Source of the DNA: Trileptium ribeirensis
Lineage: Eukaryota; Nematoda; Enoplea; Enoplida; Thoracostomopsidae
NCBI GenBank assembly: GCA_030248225.1
Contig: JASANE010028009.1
Coordinates: forward strand, 1 to 64,000
Direction of reading: 5' to 3'
DNA: 64,000 nucleotides
The notes below the pieces were generated by a model, which made no database searches, was not told the origin of the DNA, and worked only from the letters and a program-made list of their open reading frames with translations. Made by a program: the position numbers and the translations under genes. Below are positions 48,301 through 57,907 of this stretch, one piece after another. How positions within the stretch are numbered: position 1 is the first letter of the stretch; the number at the start of each line of letters is the position of its first letter.

Positions 48301-49076
48301 GAGTAACTGTTGGCATAACGGACGACATCGGGCCTCAGTGGACGAAGCGGACGACTCAGGGACGCAAAAGAACAATAAACGCTGCCGGTTGCACTGAAAG
48401 ACAATCAAATGATGGTCAGTACTGTACCTTGTATGATTTATTAGTTATTTTGTTACTTTGAAATAATGTGTGCGAAGGTACATCGTGGCATTTTGTAGAA
48501 TTGGCTTAATTTGTAACCGTTTACCGTGTATGGTAATTGTCGTTTTGGTTCTAAGGCACGTATCTCCGGTTTAAGGTGATTAGCGGATACCAAGGAATCC
48601 TTCTGTGAATTTCACACGCATAGTTGTGAAAAATTCTTTCCGAAGTTACACGCTTTTCCAGTTAACGGGTACCGAAATTTGGATAAGGTGGCGGAGTAGT
48701 AGCACCGAAGTGGTCGAGTTCTGTTGCCCGTAACGAGCCAACTCTCAAAACAATCGATACAGTGTTTTAGCAGTTTCATTGAGCTAACCCCGCAAGTAAA
48801 GTTTTGAAACAATAAGGGTTATTTGAGACCTAGGACGAACCAGCTGATACACCTGCTAGCAGTGATTTAGCGTAGCGAAAAGTTCACACAACCAGTCACA
48901 TACTTAAGGAATAGGCACACAGGTACAGTGAAGTTTACTTGACAGTAGAACTTCCGCTATAAAGTAAACACGTATATTTGATCATACATTTAACATCCGT
49001 GCTCAAGTCAGGTTTGAGCTACGGACGCCCAACAGCTCAAAACAAATAGGGAATATTAATAATTCGGAATTCAAAA
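45360..49076 (+). other. Long untranslated leader (R-U5 and 5' UTR)
   Basis: About 3.7 kb before the Gag-Env start. It holds many short upstream ATGs and a GC-rich, possibly structured zone (46920-47420). An antisense open stretch of 162 codons (45450-45938) and a sense one of 119 codons (48102-48461) resemble no family and are not called. The LTR/leader boundary and primer-binding site were not identified. CTTGGCGAACATT near 48174 was considered without convincing support. Confidence 0.45.
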
Positions 49077-52000
49077 ATGTCATTGCCAGCGAGCGCAAAT
49101 AGAACGCCGATTAGCGGCACGTCAGCAACAACAAATGTAGGAGGTGGCACGGCCACCACGGCTGGTAGTACAAATGGACCCAGCCCCACTGTATCAGGAG
49201 ACCCATTAGTAGCAATCCTACAGCAGCTTATGGAACGGACTACGACAACGGCGCCAATCATACAGGTGGGCGACATCCCACAATTTTCAGGAGCTGACGG
49301 ACAGGACTTTGAGGCATGGCTAGCCACCTACGACAACTTGACGGACGCAAATGGATGGACATTAGAACAGAAACTCATCTGCTTCCCGACTGTGTTAAAG
49401 GGCGAAGCGCTTAAGATATACGAAAGCTTCCCGGACTGCCAGAAACAAACGTACGAAGCCCTTTGTTACAACATGGGTTTCATGTATTCCTCCTCGCAGC
49501 GCGACGAAGACGCATTAATCACGCTACGCATGCGCATACAGGGAGAACGAGAATCAGTCGCTATGTACGGACTTGACCTCCAAAACCTAGTGGACAAAGC
49601 ATTCCCGGAGGTCGAAGGCGAACAACGTGACGCGCTACTACAGAAATTCCTGCGACAAGGACTGAGGAAGGAGTTGAAGTCTAGTGTTATAGGGAAAACC
49701 TATCCATCTTTCAAACACATGATGGATAAGCTCAAGTACAAGGAGGACGCCATTATAGCGTCCCAAAAGGATATTATCGGAGTGCCGGTTCGCAAAAGCA
49801 GCCGGTCTAAAACAGTTAATTACATGACACAGGGAGGTGAAAATAACCAACTAGTAGATCAAATACGTGAGGCACTCGATGAGAACAAGCGCACCACAGC
49901 CGGCAGCGATGCTACTATCGCTCGGCTCATTGATCTACTAGACAAGCGTACTGAGCAACACCAGTTAAATGCGATGATGCAAAATAACGGAGCACCGCAG
50001 ATAGGCGCAAATGCGATACCACCAGCAACGCCGGTAGGAAACCAATGCTTTCGATGTGGCTATCTAGGGCATTTCGCTAGGGAATGCCCGTATTTCCGAA
50101 TGGACATATACGATCCATTGCAAAACGAGTATACACGCTTAGCCACGCGAGCAGCGCCTAACTACACGTACGGTGCACCGCCACCGCCCGCTATCGAATA
50201 TGCTAGGCCGCCACCGCAGTACAATAATCGTCCTCGCTATCGAGTAGTTGAACCTAGAGGTGGAGCACGCTACTCGCGACGTGATGATTGGAACAATACA
50301 GCTAATCAGCGGGGATACACTGGTTATGGGCAGCAAGGATACTATCGCCCAGAGCCCGCAAATTACAACACGTATGGCAATGGTGGTCAGACCGAATACT
50401 ATAACAGATCCCGCGGACGCAGCGCAAATGGGTATAACCAGCGAAACAACGGGTATAACCCAACATACGATCGACGCTATGCTGCACCACCCCAACCACT
50501 GTCGGCCGAAGCCGCACCGTTTCGACCGCGCACGCCTAGTAACGGTTGGAATAACGCAAATCAGTTAGGAGCAGTGCCTCGAAATAGACCCGCGCAGGCA
50601 CCAATACATAATAACGAACGAGTTGATCGCCGTAACGCCGGCGTAATGTCAGTGACCAAAGCAGTAGATCCTGAGCTAGCACACCGCTTAGATGTCATGC
50701 GACATGAAATGTCTACGCTTGAAGAACGCGCAGGAGCTGGCTTAGGCACCCGTTCAGCACAAGTTAACTTAATGGTCACTGAAGATGAAGCAATGCCAGA
50801 ACAAAACAGCCCAAATTTCGATATTGAGCAAGAATATCCAGAGGAAATCGAAGCAGAACCAGGTGCATATCAGGTAAATTTATTGCAAACCAGTAAGGAC
50901 ACACCACGAGAATGGTCACAAGCGATCAGGTCGCGGAGTGGCATAGAACCAAGGCAAACATATGAAGAAGAAACACTTGCATACGGAGAATACAACTACA
51001 GTGAAGTACAAAGCAATACCGAACCCATACGGCGCTCGGCTTTGTTGTTTCCAACCCCTGGCGCGCAGGGTGTGACCCGAGACCTTGTGAATACTGGTTG
51101 GCCAACCAACTTATTTGTATATCCCGATAGGAAGTCAGCGCGAGGAGATGAAGAGTACCGAGATACCGAGCAGAGGAGTGAGAGGGGAGGAGGAACCGAG
51201 AACCTAATGGAACCAAAGGAACCTAATGATCCTGATGTGCCGAGTGAGAAATATGGGAGGTGGCCGTTCGGACTTCGGGGGCCGATTAATAGGGCATCCG
51301 TGTCTAGCAATGACCCAAACGCTGGCACGTGTAACCCATCTCAGGCGGCTGCACATCGGATGGAACCTAAGAACCTAATGGATGGAGAACCTAATGGAAT
51401 GGAACCTAGAGAGACGCCGTTCGGACTTCGGGGGCCGATTAATAGGGGTCGCGTGTCTGGTAATGGCTCTAACGCCGGCACGGTACAACCTGGGGAAGCG
51501 ACTTTCTGTAGGCTTATTCAAAATTATATATGTGAAGCGGAACCAGAAGAACCTGCGGAGGAACTTATGAACCTAATGGAACCTAATGGACTTGCGGATA
51601 CCGAGAACCTAATGGAACCTAGCGGATGGAATGGATTACCGAGGAACCGAGAACCTAAGGAACTAAGTGAACTTAACCTAGCGGATGCATCCAACTTAAC
51701 TAAACTGACTTCCACCAATTTAGGGCGGCCGTGTGAGGCCCCTGTAGCTTTTCAACCGACCGGGGAAGACCGTAAAGGACACTGGTCAGGTGCGATGGAG
51801 ACCTTCGGAACACGGGTCAGTCCGATTGTCCTAACTCCGTTCAAAATTCGAAAGCGTATATGTACCCCTAGTATCTTTAGAGGCCGGGGAAGACCGCTCG
51901 TGGACACTGGCCAGGTGCGAGGGAGGCGTCGGGAAGTGAGCTGTCCTGATTGCCCTAGCTCCGTTCAAAATTATAATTTATGTGTAGGATCAAATTCGAA

Positions 52001-55000
52001 TAGAGTTCGGTCCCTAAGTGTAGGAGCCGTAGGGCCCGACCAGGTCGGGAGCCGCGGTTATCGTTTGTCGTTGCATAGTAGCTCAAACCGGCAGGTGAAT
52101 ATGTGTGTGCTTGAGTCTGAGTCGGCTAGAACCGACACCACGGGAATGTGTGTAGAACCGGGGGTAGAGACTGTGCAGCATGTGAGTGAAACAGGTTTAG
52201 GGCTACACGGAGACAACGCCGAGCCGAGTGCCGAAAACATTACAAGCCTGGAACACCACGATAATCGAGCTAGAATCAGCGAAACTATGGAACCTAATGA
52301 CCATATGGCGGAACCCAATGATACCGACGGAGAACCTAGTAACCTAAAGAAGAATTATGTTGATAAGGAAGAACCAGTAGTAACCAGCAAAAGCTCGAAG
52401 ATTGTGATGATAACACCCATAGTAAATAACATAGCACAGAGAACAGACGGAACGGAGAACCAACGATTGGAGAGTAAAACAGAAATTGTAACCTGTCAAC
52501 TGAGTACAGAAGAAGCCCACGAAATAGGGATCAACTCGACCGGATCGCCGGTTGACCTGACAAAAGTAATTGAACACGCATTGAACGCACCTGAATCGTT
52601 GGGGAATGTACAAACTTTCGGCCGAGTTAGTATGAATCCCGCGATTAACAACATGGACATAAATTTAGCGGAATCCGAATACCTATTGGATCAAGGGCGT
52701 ATCCGTATACATAAACAGCAGGTATTGGACATCATATTAAGGAAATTGCTCGCAGTAGATAACACCAGCGAAATAATAGAGCCCTTGATCTTGCAGGGAT
52801 TTCCGGATGAGGAACGATTAGTGCTGCTGGGACCGGATTCAGAATTTGTACCAGCAGTTAAACCGGAGTGTCATGGGAAGTTCCCCCACTACACGCTCGC
52901 GCTACCTAAGTTACGTTTCGGGGAAGACCGAACACCAATAAGATCACTATTTTATCGGAGGGTCATAGCTGTGTCGGAGCGTATATGCCATGCCCACCAG
53001 TTGCTTCGGATCCGAGTAGCTGGAACGGCCCGAATTGACCGACGGCGGGACGCTGCCGTTTTGTCAGGGCTGTTAGGGTTCGCATCTCCGTTCCTACACA
53101 CTATGCCGGGGATACACGTTAGCAGTAGCATGTTGAAACACCTTGAAGGACTTTTGGAGATCGTTGCCCGGGTTATTAACGCAATGAGCATTACACAGGC
53201 AATCACAGAAGTGTATCGGTCTCAAATTCCTATTCTACAGACATGCATCATGTGCGAGGAACGACACAATACAAATTTTATGCCTAGGGAAGAGTGTGCT
53301 TTTATCACCTATCATGGCGAATGGGATTACACCGGAAATCTGTCCGCAGACTATGGAACCATCAGACGGGACGGGACAGTATCCATTCGACCAAGTAGCA
53401 CACAAGGGTTATACACGGCCTACGAACTCATAGCGTATAGGGAAGCCAACTTGGAGTTTCTAGAAACCATTATAGATGCGCCGTACCTATTAGACCACCT
53501 AGTTACGGAATTCGACGAAACCGGACCTAAGGTTCCGGTGCAGTCGCTACATCGCATCGTGTACGCTATAATGGCTAACGCCCTTTTCATTGACATGGAT
53601 AGTAAACCGAAGCGCGAGGAACTATTATACCTACGACTGTTATGGTTGCGCAAGCCCGCTCAAAACATTTGGCAAAATGACCCAACGGAAGACATGGACT
53701 TAATTCCAAACATGGACCATGACGCGGACATAACATTCATCGACGAAGAGGAACTTGAAAGTGAGTTGAGTGCAGTACTCAGTGACGCCAGCGATGACGA
53801 ATTTGACATGCCAGCAATTGACTCACTCGACTCTGACGAGCTCATTTCTGAGCTGGGTTTCGCCGTGGGCACTGAAGTTGCCAGAAATGGACATGACGAT
53901 AATGCTACTGATAGGAGTGACCGGGTATCACCGATCAGGTCGGTACGGTCCTCTCCAAACCTATTAGGACAAGGTATAAAAGCTGCGGTCGGATTGCTAA
54001 ATAAGGGAACTAAAATAATGGGATTGCTAGTTGCTCTGTTAATCCTTCATCAGTTAGGGCAAACTCACGCTATCGCTACGCCATTCTCAGACCAAGTTGC
54101 ACGCTTAGGAGCCATGGTAAATCAACAAGTGGGTACGCTAATCGAACCACAAGGCTTGGTAATAACTGCTTCACAGTCTACCTTTTTACCAATAATTTTA
54201 AGACTATCGTTAGATGGACTACAACCTAGTAGACAAGCAACTGGTATGGCGTGGTGTGTATACACTCCTCGGGGTAAACCATGCTTGGGGAACTGCTGTC
54301 CAAACCCAAATTGTACTACCATGCCGGATTTACAACAGAAAATACAGGAATTAGAAAGAGAATTAAGGAGCACCTATCAAGGTGTATTGGACACTAGTTA
54401 CTACATGGCACTAATGCGCGAATATTGCGAAGCGAACTCTCATCTTTGTGAGGAACCTAAGGTTAGAAAGAAACGATTTCTCGCTGCATTAGCTGGAGCC
54501 GCAGGCGTAGTAACAGGATTTTTAGGTGTAGGTGTAGCGTTCACCAACGCTGTACACCTTAAGGACTTAAATAAGCAGGTGCTAGCGTTATCTAAAGAAA
54601 TGAGGAACACCTATAATGTCGCTTATGGAAACTCGCGAGCTATAATGAAACTAACGCACGCTAACGAGGAGTTATACTCATTTTTACATCATGAGATGCA
54701 GGTAGTAGTCGCTATGATCGATCAGGTAAGGTGCCAGGAGCAACGCTATGTAACTGAGGTCCACCGCGAGCTAGTTAACCACATGTTTCGCACTAGCCTT
54801 CGATCATCGGTCGACGCTGTCATGGAAGCCATGATGAGCGGTCAATTATCACCTAAGGTAGTGGACGCATCCACGCTAAAGAACTTATTCCAAAAGAACT
54901 CGCAGATATCGCAGAACATTTTAATACGCGACCCAGCACTAGCATACCAGTTCGGACAAATCTACCCAGTGCACATCGATCTAGGCTCATTTAAATTTGC

Positions 55001-55808
55001 TTTCATACTGCGGGTGCCATTAGTTACGTCGGACGACGTCCGACCCTACTTCCGCATATACAACGTCGGCTGGAACGTCCCAGAACGCAGCGCTCACATG
55101 AAATTACCATTACCTGATTACGCTACACGGATAGAACGAGCGCGGTACGAAGTACTAAAATTACACGCATGCAACACGCGACCAGGTATTGCATTCTGCG
55201 AAATACACGCCTTAGCAACGGATCATACATCACGCTGTTTGGACTGGATTATCATGGGCGAGGACGCTCCAGAGGAAGCTCGCCAACTTTGCAAGAACAG
55301 TGCATTGGTCGGGCCAATGGCAAACCATACCGATGTCTACACCACGGCACAAGGAGTGTTAATTCGAACTGCTGAACGTAAGGCTGTCGTCTCCAAGAAG
55401 AAACATCTTAGCCACGTTACCCGAGGAGAGACAATTAACATCGCTGACAACGGAGTTTTGTGGTTGTCACACAACAACTATACCCAGCTCGTGGTCGGGC
55501 CACTTATGCTGGCTAGCACACTAGACGCGCAGGAAGTCACAATCCATATTGGACCTAACATCACTGTCCATGACTTTCCGGACATACCGCTCAAACCAAT
55601 TGCTTGGAGCTCGTTGGAACACGCCAAAGCGACGAACTTACAAGTCCAACAAATAGCAGACGAGCAGTTGAAGAAGGTAATTGACTTCCCATACATCACT
55701 ACCACTGGCGTAACTCCTTACTTATGGATGCTCATCGTGCTAGCAATTGCCGGGATAGGGGCAATAATCTACTTTAGGAAGAAAGCTGGATTCTTCCTAA
55801 ATGCATAA
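49077..55808 (+). CDS. Gag-Env polyprotein of errantivirus-like element
   Basis: 2243 codons without interruption; AAAAATG gives A at -3. Residues about 65-230 form a retrotransposon Gag capsid-like region (FEAWLATYDNL, LKGEALKIY). A CCHC knuckle is at C324, C327, H332 and C337. A Tyr/Gly/Asn/Arg-rich stretch follows (about 350-480), then a long Glu/Pro/Asn-rich linker with internal duplications (about 700-1000), a possible folded region (about 1190-1540) and an acidic patch (1554-1598). An internal hydrophobic signal (about 1643-1662, ending THA) precedes an envelope-like part: a CXXCC-type cysteine cluster near 1736, basic site RKKR at 1797-1800, Ala/Gly-rich fusion-peptide-like segment, helical heptads, and a C-terminal membrane span (about 2210-2230) with a short basic tail. 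Capsid and glycoprotein would be separated by proteolysis. Fusion of gag and env upstream of pol is atypical. Assignment of Env is by architecture, not by a database match. Confidence 0.85.
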   Translation: MSLPASANRTPISGTSATTNVGGGTATTAGSTNGPSPTVSGDPLVAILQQLMERTTTTAPIIQVGDIPQFSGADGQDFEAWLATYDNLTDANGWTLEQKLICFPTVLKGEALKIYESFPDCQKQTYEALCYNMGFMYSSSQRDEDALITLRMRIQGERESVAMYGLDLQNLVDKAFPEVEGEQRDALLQKFLRQGLRKELKSSVIGKTYPSFKHMMDKLKYKEDAIIASQKDIIGVPVRKSSRSKTVNYMTQGGENNQLVDQIREALDENKRTTAGSDATIARLIDLLDKRTEQHQLNAMMQNNGAPQIGANAIPPATPVGNQCFRCGYLGHFARECPYFRMDIYDPLQNEYTRLATRAAPNYTYGAPPPPAIEYARPPPQYNNRPRYRVVEPRGGARYSRRDDWNNTANQRGYTGYGQQGYYRPEPANYNTYGNGGQTEYYNRSRGRSANGYNQRNNGYNPTYDRRYAAPPQPLSAEAAPFRPRTPSNGWNNANQLGAVPRNRPAQAPIHNNERVDRRNAGVMSVTKAVDPELAHRLDVMRHEMSTLEERAGAGLGTRSAQVNLMVTEDEAMPEQNSPNFDIEQEYPEEIEAEPGAYQVNLLQTSKDTPREWSQAIRSRSGIEPRQTYEEETLAYGEYNYSEVQSNTEPIRRSALLFPTPGAQGVTRDLVNTGWPTNLFVYPDRKSARGDEEYRDTEQRSERGGGTENLMEPKEPNDPDVPSEKYGRWPFGLRGPINRASVSSNDPNAGTCNPSQAAAHRMEPKNLMDGEPNGMEPRETPFGLRGPINRGRVSGNGSNAGTVQPGEATFCRLIQNYICEAEPEEPAEELMNLMEPNGLADTENLMEPSGWNGLPRNREPKELSELNLADASNLTKLTSTNLGRPCEAPVAFQPTGEDRKGHWSGAMETFGTRVSPIVLTPFKIRKRICTPSIFRGRGRPLVDTGQVRGRRREVSCPDCPSSVQNYNLCVGSNSNRVRSLSVGAVGPDQVGSRGYRLSLHSSSNRQVNMCVLESESARTDTTGMCVEPGVETVQHVSETGLGLHGDNAEPSAENITSLEHHDNRARISETMEPNDHMAEPNDTDGEPSNLKKNYVDKEEPVVTSKSSKIVMITPIVNNIAQRTDGTENQRLESKTEIVTCQLSTEEAHEIGINSTGSPVDLTKVIEHALNAPESLGNVQTFGRVSMNPAINNMDINLAESEYLLDQGRIRIHKQQVLDIILRKLLAVDNTSEIIEPLILQGFPDEERLVLLGPDSEFVPAVKPECHGKFPHYTLALPKLRFGEDRTPIRSLFYRRVIAVSERICHAHQLLRIRVAGTARIDRRRDAAVLSGLLGFASPFLHTMPGIHVSSSMLKHLEGLLEIVARVINAMSITQAITEVYRSQIPILQTCIMCEERHNTNFMPREECAFITYHGEWDYTGNLSADYGTIRRDGTVSIRPSSTQGLYTAYELIAYREANLEFLETIIDAPYLLDHLVTEFDETGPKVPVQSLHRIVYAIMANALFIDMDSKPKREELLYLRLLWLRKPAQNIWQNDPTEDMDLIPNMDHDADITFIDEEELESELSAVLSDASDDEFDMPAIDSLDSDELISELGFAVGTEVARNGHDDNATDRSDRVSPIRSVRSSPNLLGQGIKAAVGLLNKGTKIMGLLVALLILHQLGQTHAIATPFSDQVARLGAMVNQQVGTLIEPQGLVITASQSTFLPIILRLSLDGLQPSRQATGMAWCVYTPRGKPCLGNCCPNPNCTTMPDLQQKIQELERELRSTYQGVLDTSYYMALMREYCEANSHLCEEPKVRKKRFLAALAGAAGVVTGFLGVGVAFTNAVHLKDLNKQVLALSKEMRNTYNVAYGNSRAIMKLTHANEELYSFLHHEMQVVVAMIDQVRCQEQRYVTEVHRELVNHMFRTSLRSSVDAVMEAMMSGQLSPKVVDASTLKNLFQKNSQISQNILIRDPALAYQFGQIYPVHIDLGSFKFAFILRVPLVTSDDVRPYFRIYNVGWNVPERSAHMKLPLPDYATRIERARYEVLKLHACNTRPGIAFCEIHALATDHTSRCLDWIIMGEDAPEEARQLCKNSALVGPMANHTDVYTTAQGVLIRTAERKAVVSKKKHLSHVTRGETINIADNGVLWLSHNNYTQLVVGPLMLASTLDAQEVTIHIGPNITVHDFPDIPLKPIAWSSLEHAKATNLQVQQIADEQLKKVIDFPYITTTGVTPYLWMLIVLAIAGIGAIIYFRKKAGFFLNA
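51267..51484 (+). repeat. Direct repeat in Gag-Env linker (offset 151)
   Basis: CCGTTCGGACTTCGGGGGCC starts at 51267 and 51418, and similarity extends about 66 bp to GCTGGCACG/GCCGGCACG. The protein repeat is FGLRGPINR. The offset is not a multiple of three, but each copy is in frame through surrounding indels. Confidence 0.8.
51760..51975 (+). repeat. Direct repeat in Gag-Env linker (offset 126)
   Basis: CCGGGGAAGACCG near 51760 and 51886 begin two diverged copies, each ending CTCCGTTCAAAATT (51836 and 51962). The offset of 126 keeps the frame. It is part of a chain of linker duplications with nearby GAACCTAATGGAACC repeats. Confidence 0.75.
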
Positions 55809-57907
55809 TGGGACGCTTACAGCGTTGGTGGCAACAACGACCATGTGCTCGTGAGGAACTAAGGCGACCTGAATTGCATGTTAAGACGGACAATGAGTAT
55901 GGCACCACAACCGCGCCGCGACCAACTGTCTCAGCCCCAGCTGCTCCCACGGAACATCTCAAATTACGTACAGTGAGTCCACGCCGCTCAGCACGACTAA
56001 ACGCTACCAACGAAGACGAAAGCGTCGTTCTAGTAGAGCCTACTGAATTATTCGCGGTATCTGAGCGATCCCAACGTAGAGGACACCGGACAGTAGCCTA
56101 CCACCGACAGGTCAACGCGATACATCATATGGACGCACCCTTACTCATCAATGCATTTGTGTACCGCACGCCAGTACTTACACTAATAGATACAGGGGCA
56201 GATGTTTCCATCGTGTCCCAATACTTGGTAAATAAATTAGGCCTCCAGCCGCAGCCTGACGATTCCACTAGGATAGTATCTGCCACCAAACAGGAATTAG
56301 CATTAGATGGCAGCATAAGTGTACCTTTGTCGATCGGGTCCATAAAGGTACAAACTGAATTCTTTGTCACTAAAACAGCACCTTATCACTGCATCATAGG
56401 AACAAATTTCATGTCCCAGTTGCCAAAGTGCATCATAAATTTTAAGGAACGTTGCTTAGAAATAGCAGTGGATGAGGAAGAGGCTAAGATACCTTTTGCA
56501 GGTCTAGAGCGCTACGACCCACCACTAATTGCAGTAATGTGTCGGAAGCTCACCACCATAGAACCAAACACTGAAACATTCATTAATGCGATTCCCGAAA
56601 TAGCTGAAACAGGCGTAGGACCGGCACTATTTGTGCCCGCACCAGAAATGGTTGACATCGCAATGGCACATGCATTAGTGTTAAGAAGTCAAAGAACCAT
56701 ACCAATCGCAGTAATTAATTTCGGAAATACACCGGTCACTATCTATGCCGGACAAACAATAGGTCACATTGAGGTAATGATGAACCCCAACGTGCAGTTC
56801 TTGAAGGACACAAACAAAAATTTGATCCGGTATGAGGAGCACAAACCTGCCAAGCAATTAAATAACATTACTGCACACCCTGAAAGGATCATCCAACACA
56901 TAGAGGCAGGAAAAAGGTCAATTGACCATGAAAGAGCTCAAACGGTCTTGAGTAAAATAGATTTTGATAAGACCCTATTGTCGCCGTTTGAGCTAAAACA
57001 GTTGAAAACCGCAATTGCTGAAAACGCAGATGTCTTCAGCACGCACGACTTTGATTTAGGACGCTACACAGAACATAGGCACCGCATCGAGACCGGAGAC
57101 GCTAAGCCAATTAAGCAAGCACCGTATCGACTAGCACATTCCTTGCGCGAACCGCTTCGCGAGGAACTCAACAGTATGCTAGATGCGGGACTAATATCAC
57201 CATCAAGCTCACCTTGGGGATCACCAATAGTGTATGTAACCAAGAGTGACGGCTCACTCCGACTCTGTGTGGACTTTCGGAAGGTAAACACAGTAGCAGA
57301 ACAGGACGCATATCCATTGCCTAGAATGGACGACATTGTAGGATGCCTCCGAAACACCAAATTAATGTCCAGCTTAGATCTAAATAAGGGTTTCTGGCAG
57401 CTAGAATTAGATCCAGAAACCAAAGACAAAACATCTTTTGTAACAGTTCATGGGCAATATGAATACAACGTCCTACCGTTCGGATTAAACTCATCCCCAG
57501 GAGCTTTTCAACGTTGCATGTCCATGATTTTAAAGGGGTTAGAGTGGGAAAAATGTTTAATCTATATTGACGACATACTAGTATTTTCGCCAACATTCGA
57601 AGATCACTTGGCAGACCTAATCAAGGTTTTCGATCGTTTTCGTAGGGCAAACTTAAAATTAAAACCATCAAAATGCCATTTTGGCAGAGGTAGTCTAAAA
57701 TATTTAGGACACATAATTAGTACAGAAGGCGTAAAACCAGACCCAGAAAAGGCAATAGCAATAGAGGAATTCAAACGCCCGGAGACGCTGAAGCAGCTTC
57801 AAAGTTTCCTGGGACTAGTAGGTTACTATCACAAAGTTATACCAAACTACTCGGACATATGCGAACCACTCAATGAGTTAAAACGCAAGGATGCAGTATT
57901 TAAGTAG
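55808..57907 (+). CDS. Pol, upstream part: protease and reverse transcriptase
   Basis: The ATG overlaps the Gag-Env stop (TAATG at 55806-55810), suggesting termination-reinitiation. Residues 1-100 are basic. The aspartic protease motif DTGA is at 128-131. The RT carries LRLCVDFRKVN, SSLDLNKGFWQLE, LPFGLNSSPGAFQR, YIDD (586-589) and YLGHIIS. All are standard for Ty3/gypsy elements. The frame ends at an in-frame TAG (57905-57907) just after the RT connection region, in the middle of pol, while the same frame continues open for 819 codons. The stop is most simply a recent inactivating mutation. Confidence 0.9.
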   Translation: MGRLQRWWQQRPCAREELRRPELHVKTDNEYGTTTAPRPTVSAPAAPTEHLKLRTVSPRRSARLNATNEDESVVLVEPTELFAVSERSQRRGHRTVAYHRQVNAIHHMDAPLLINAFVYRTPVLTLIDTGADVSIVSQYLVNKLGLQPQPDDSTRIVSATKQELALDGSISVPLSIGSIKVQTEFFVTKTAPYHCIIGTNFMSQLPKCIINFKERCLEIAVDEEEAKIPFAGLERYDPPLIAVMCRKLTTIEPNTETFINAIPEIAETGVGPALFVPAPEMVDIAMAHALVLRSQRTIPIAVINFGNTPVTIYAGQTIGHIEVMMNPNVQFLKDTNKNLIRYEEHKPAKQLNNITAHPERIIQHIEAGKRSIDHERAQTVLSKIDFDKTLLSPFELKQLKTAIAENADVFSTHDFDLGRYTEHRHRIETGDAKPIKQAPYRLAHSLREPLREELNSMLDAGLISPSSSPWGSPIVYVTKSDGSLRLCVDFRKVNTVAEQDAYPLPRMDDIVGCLRNTKLMSSLDLNKGFWQLELDPETKDKTSFVTVHGQYEYNVLPFGLNSSPGAFQRCMSMILKGLEWEKCLIYIDDILVFSPTFEDHLADLIKVFDRFRRANLKLKPSKCHFGRGSLKYLGHIISTEGVKPDPEKAIAIEEFKRPETLKQLQSFLGLVGYYHKVIPNYSDICEPLNELKRKDAVFK

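Noticed and set aside
48102..48461. 119-codon frame in the leader as an accessory ORF
   Set aside because: No family resemblance and ordinary composition; overlaps other short frames. Kept as leader.
57905..57907. Programmed readthrough at the pol TAG
   Set aside because: It falls inside pol rather than at a domain boundary used by known readthrough elements, and no downstream pseudoknot signature was noted; decay is simpler until copies are compared.
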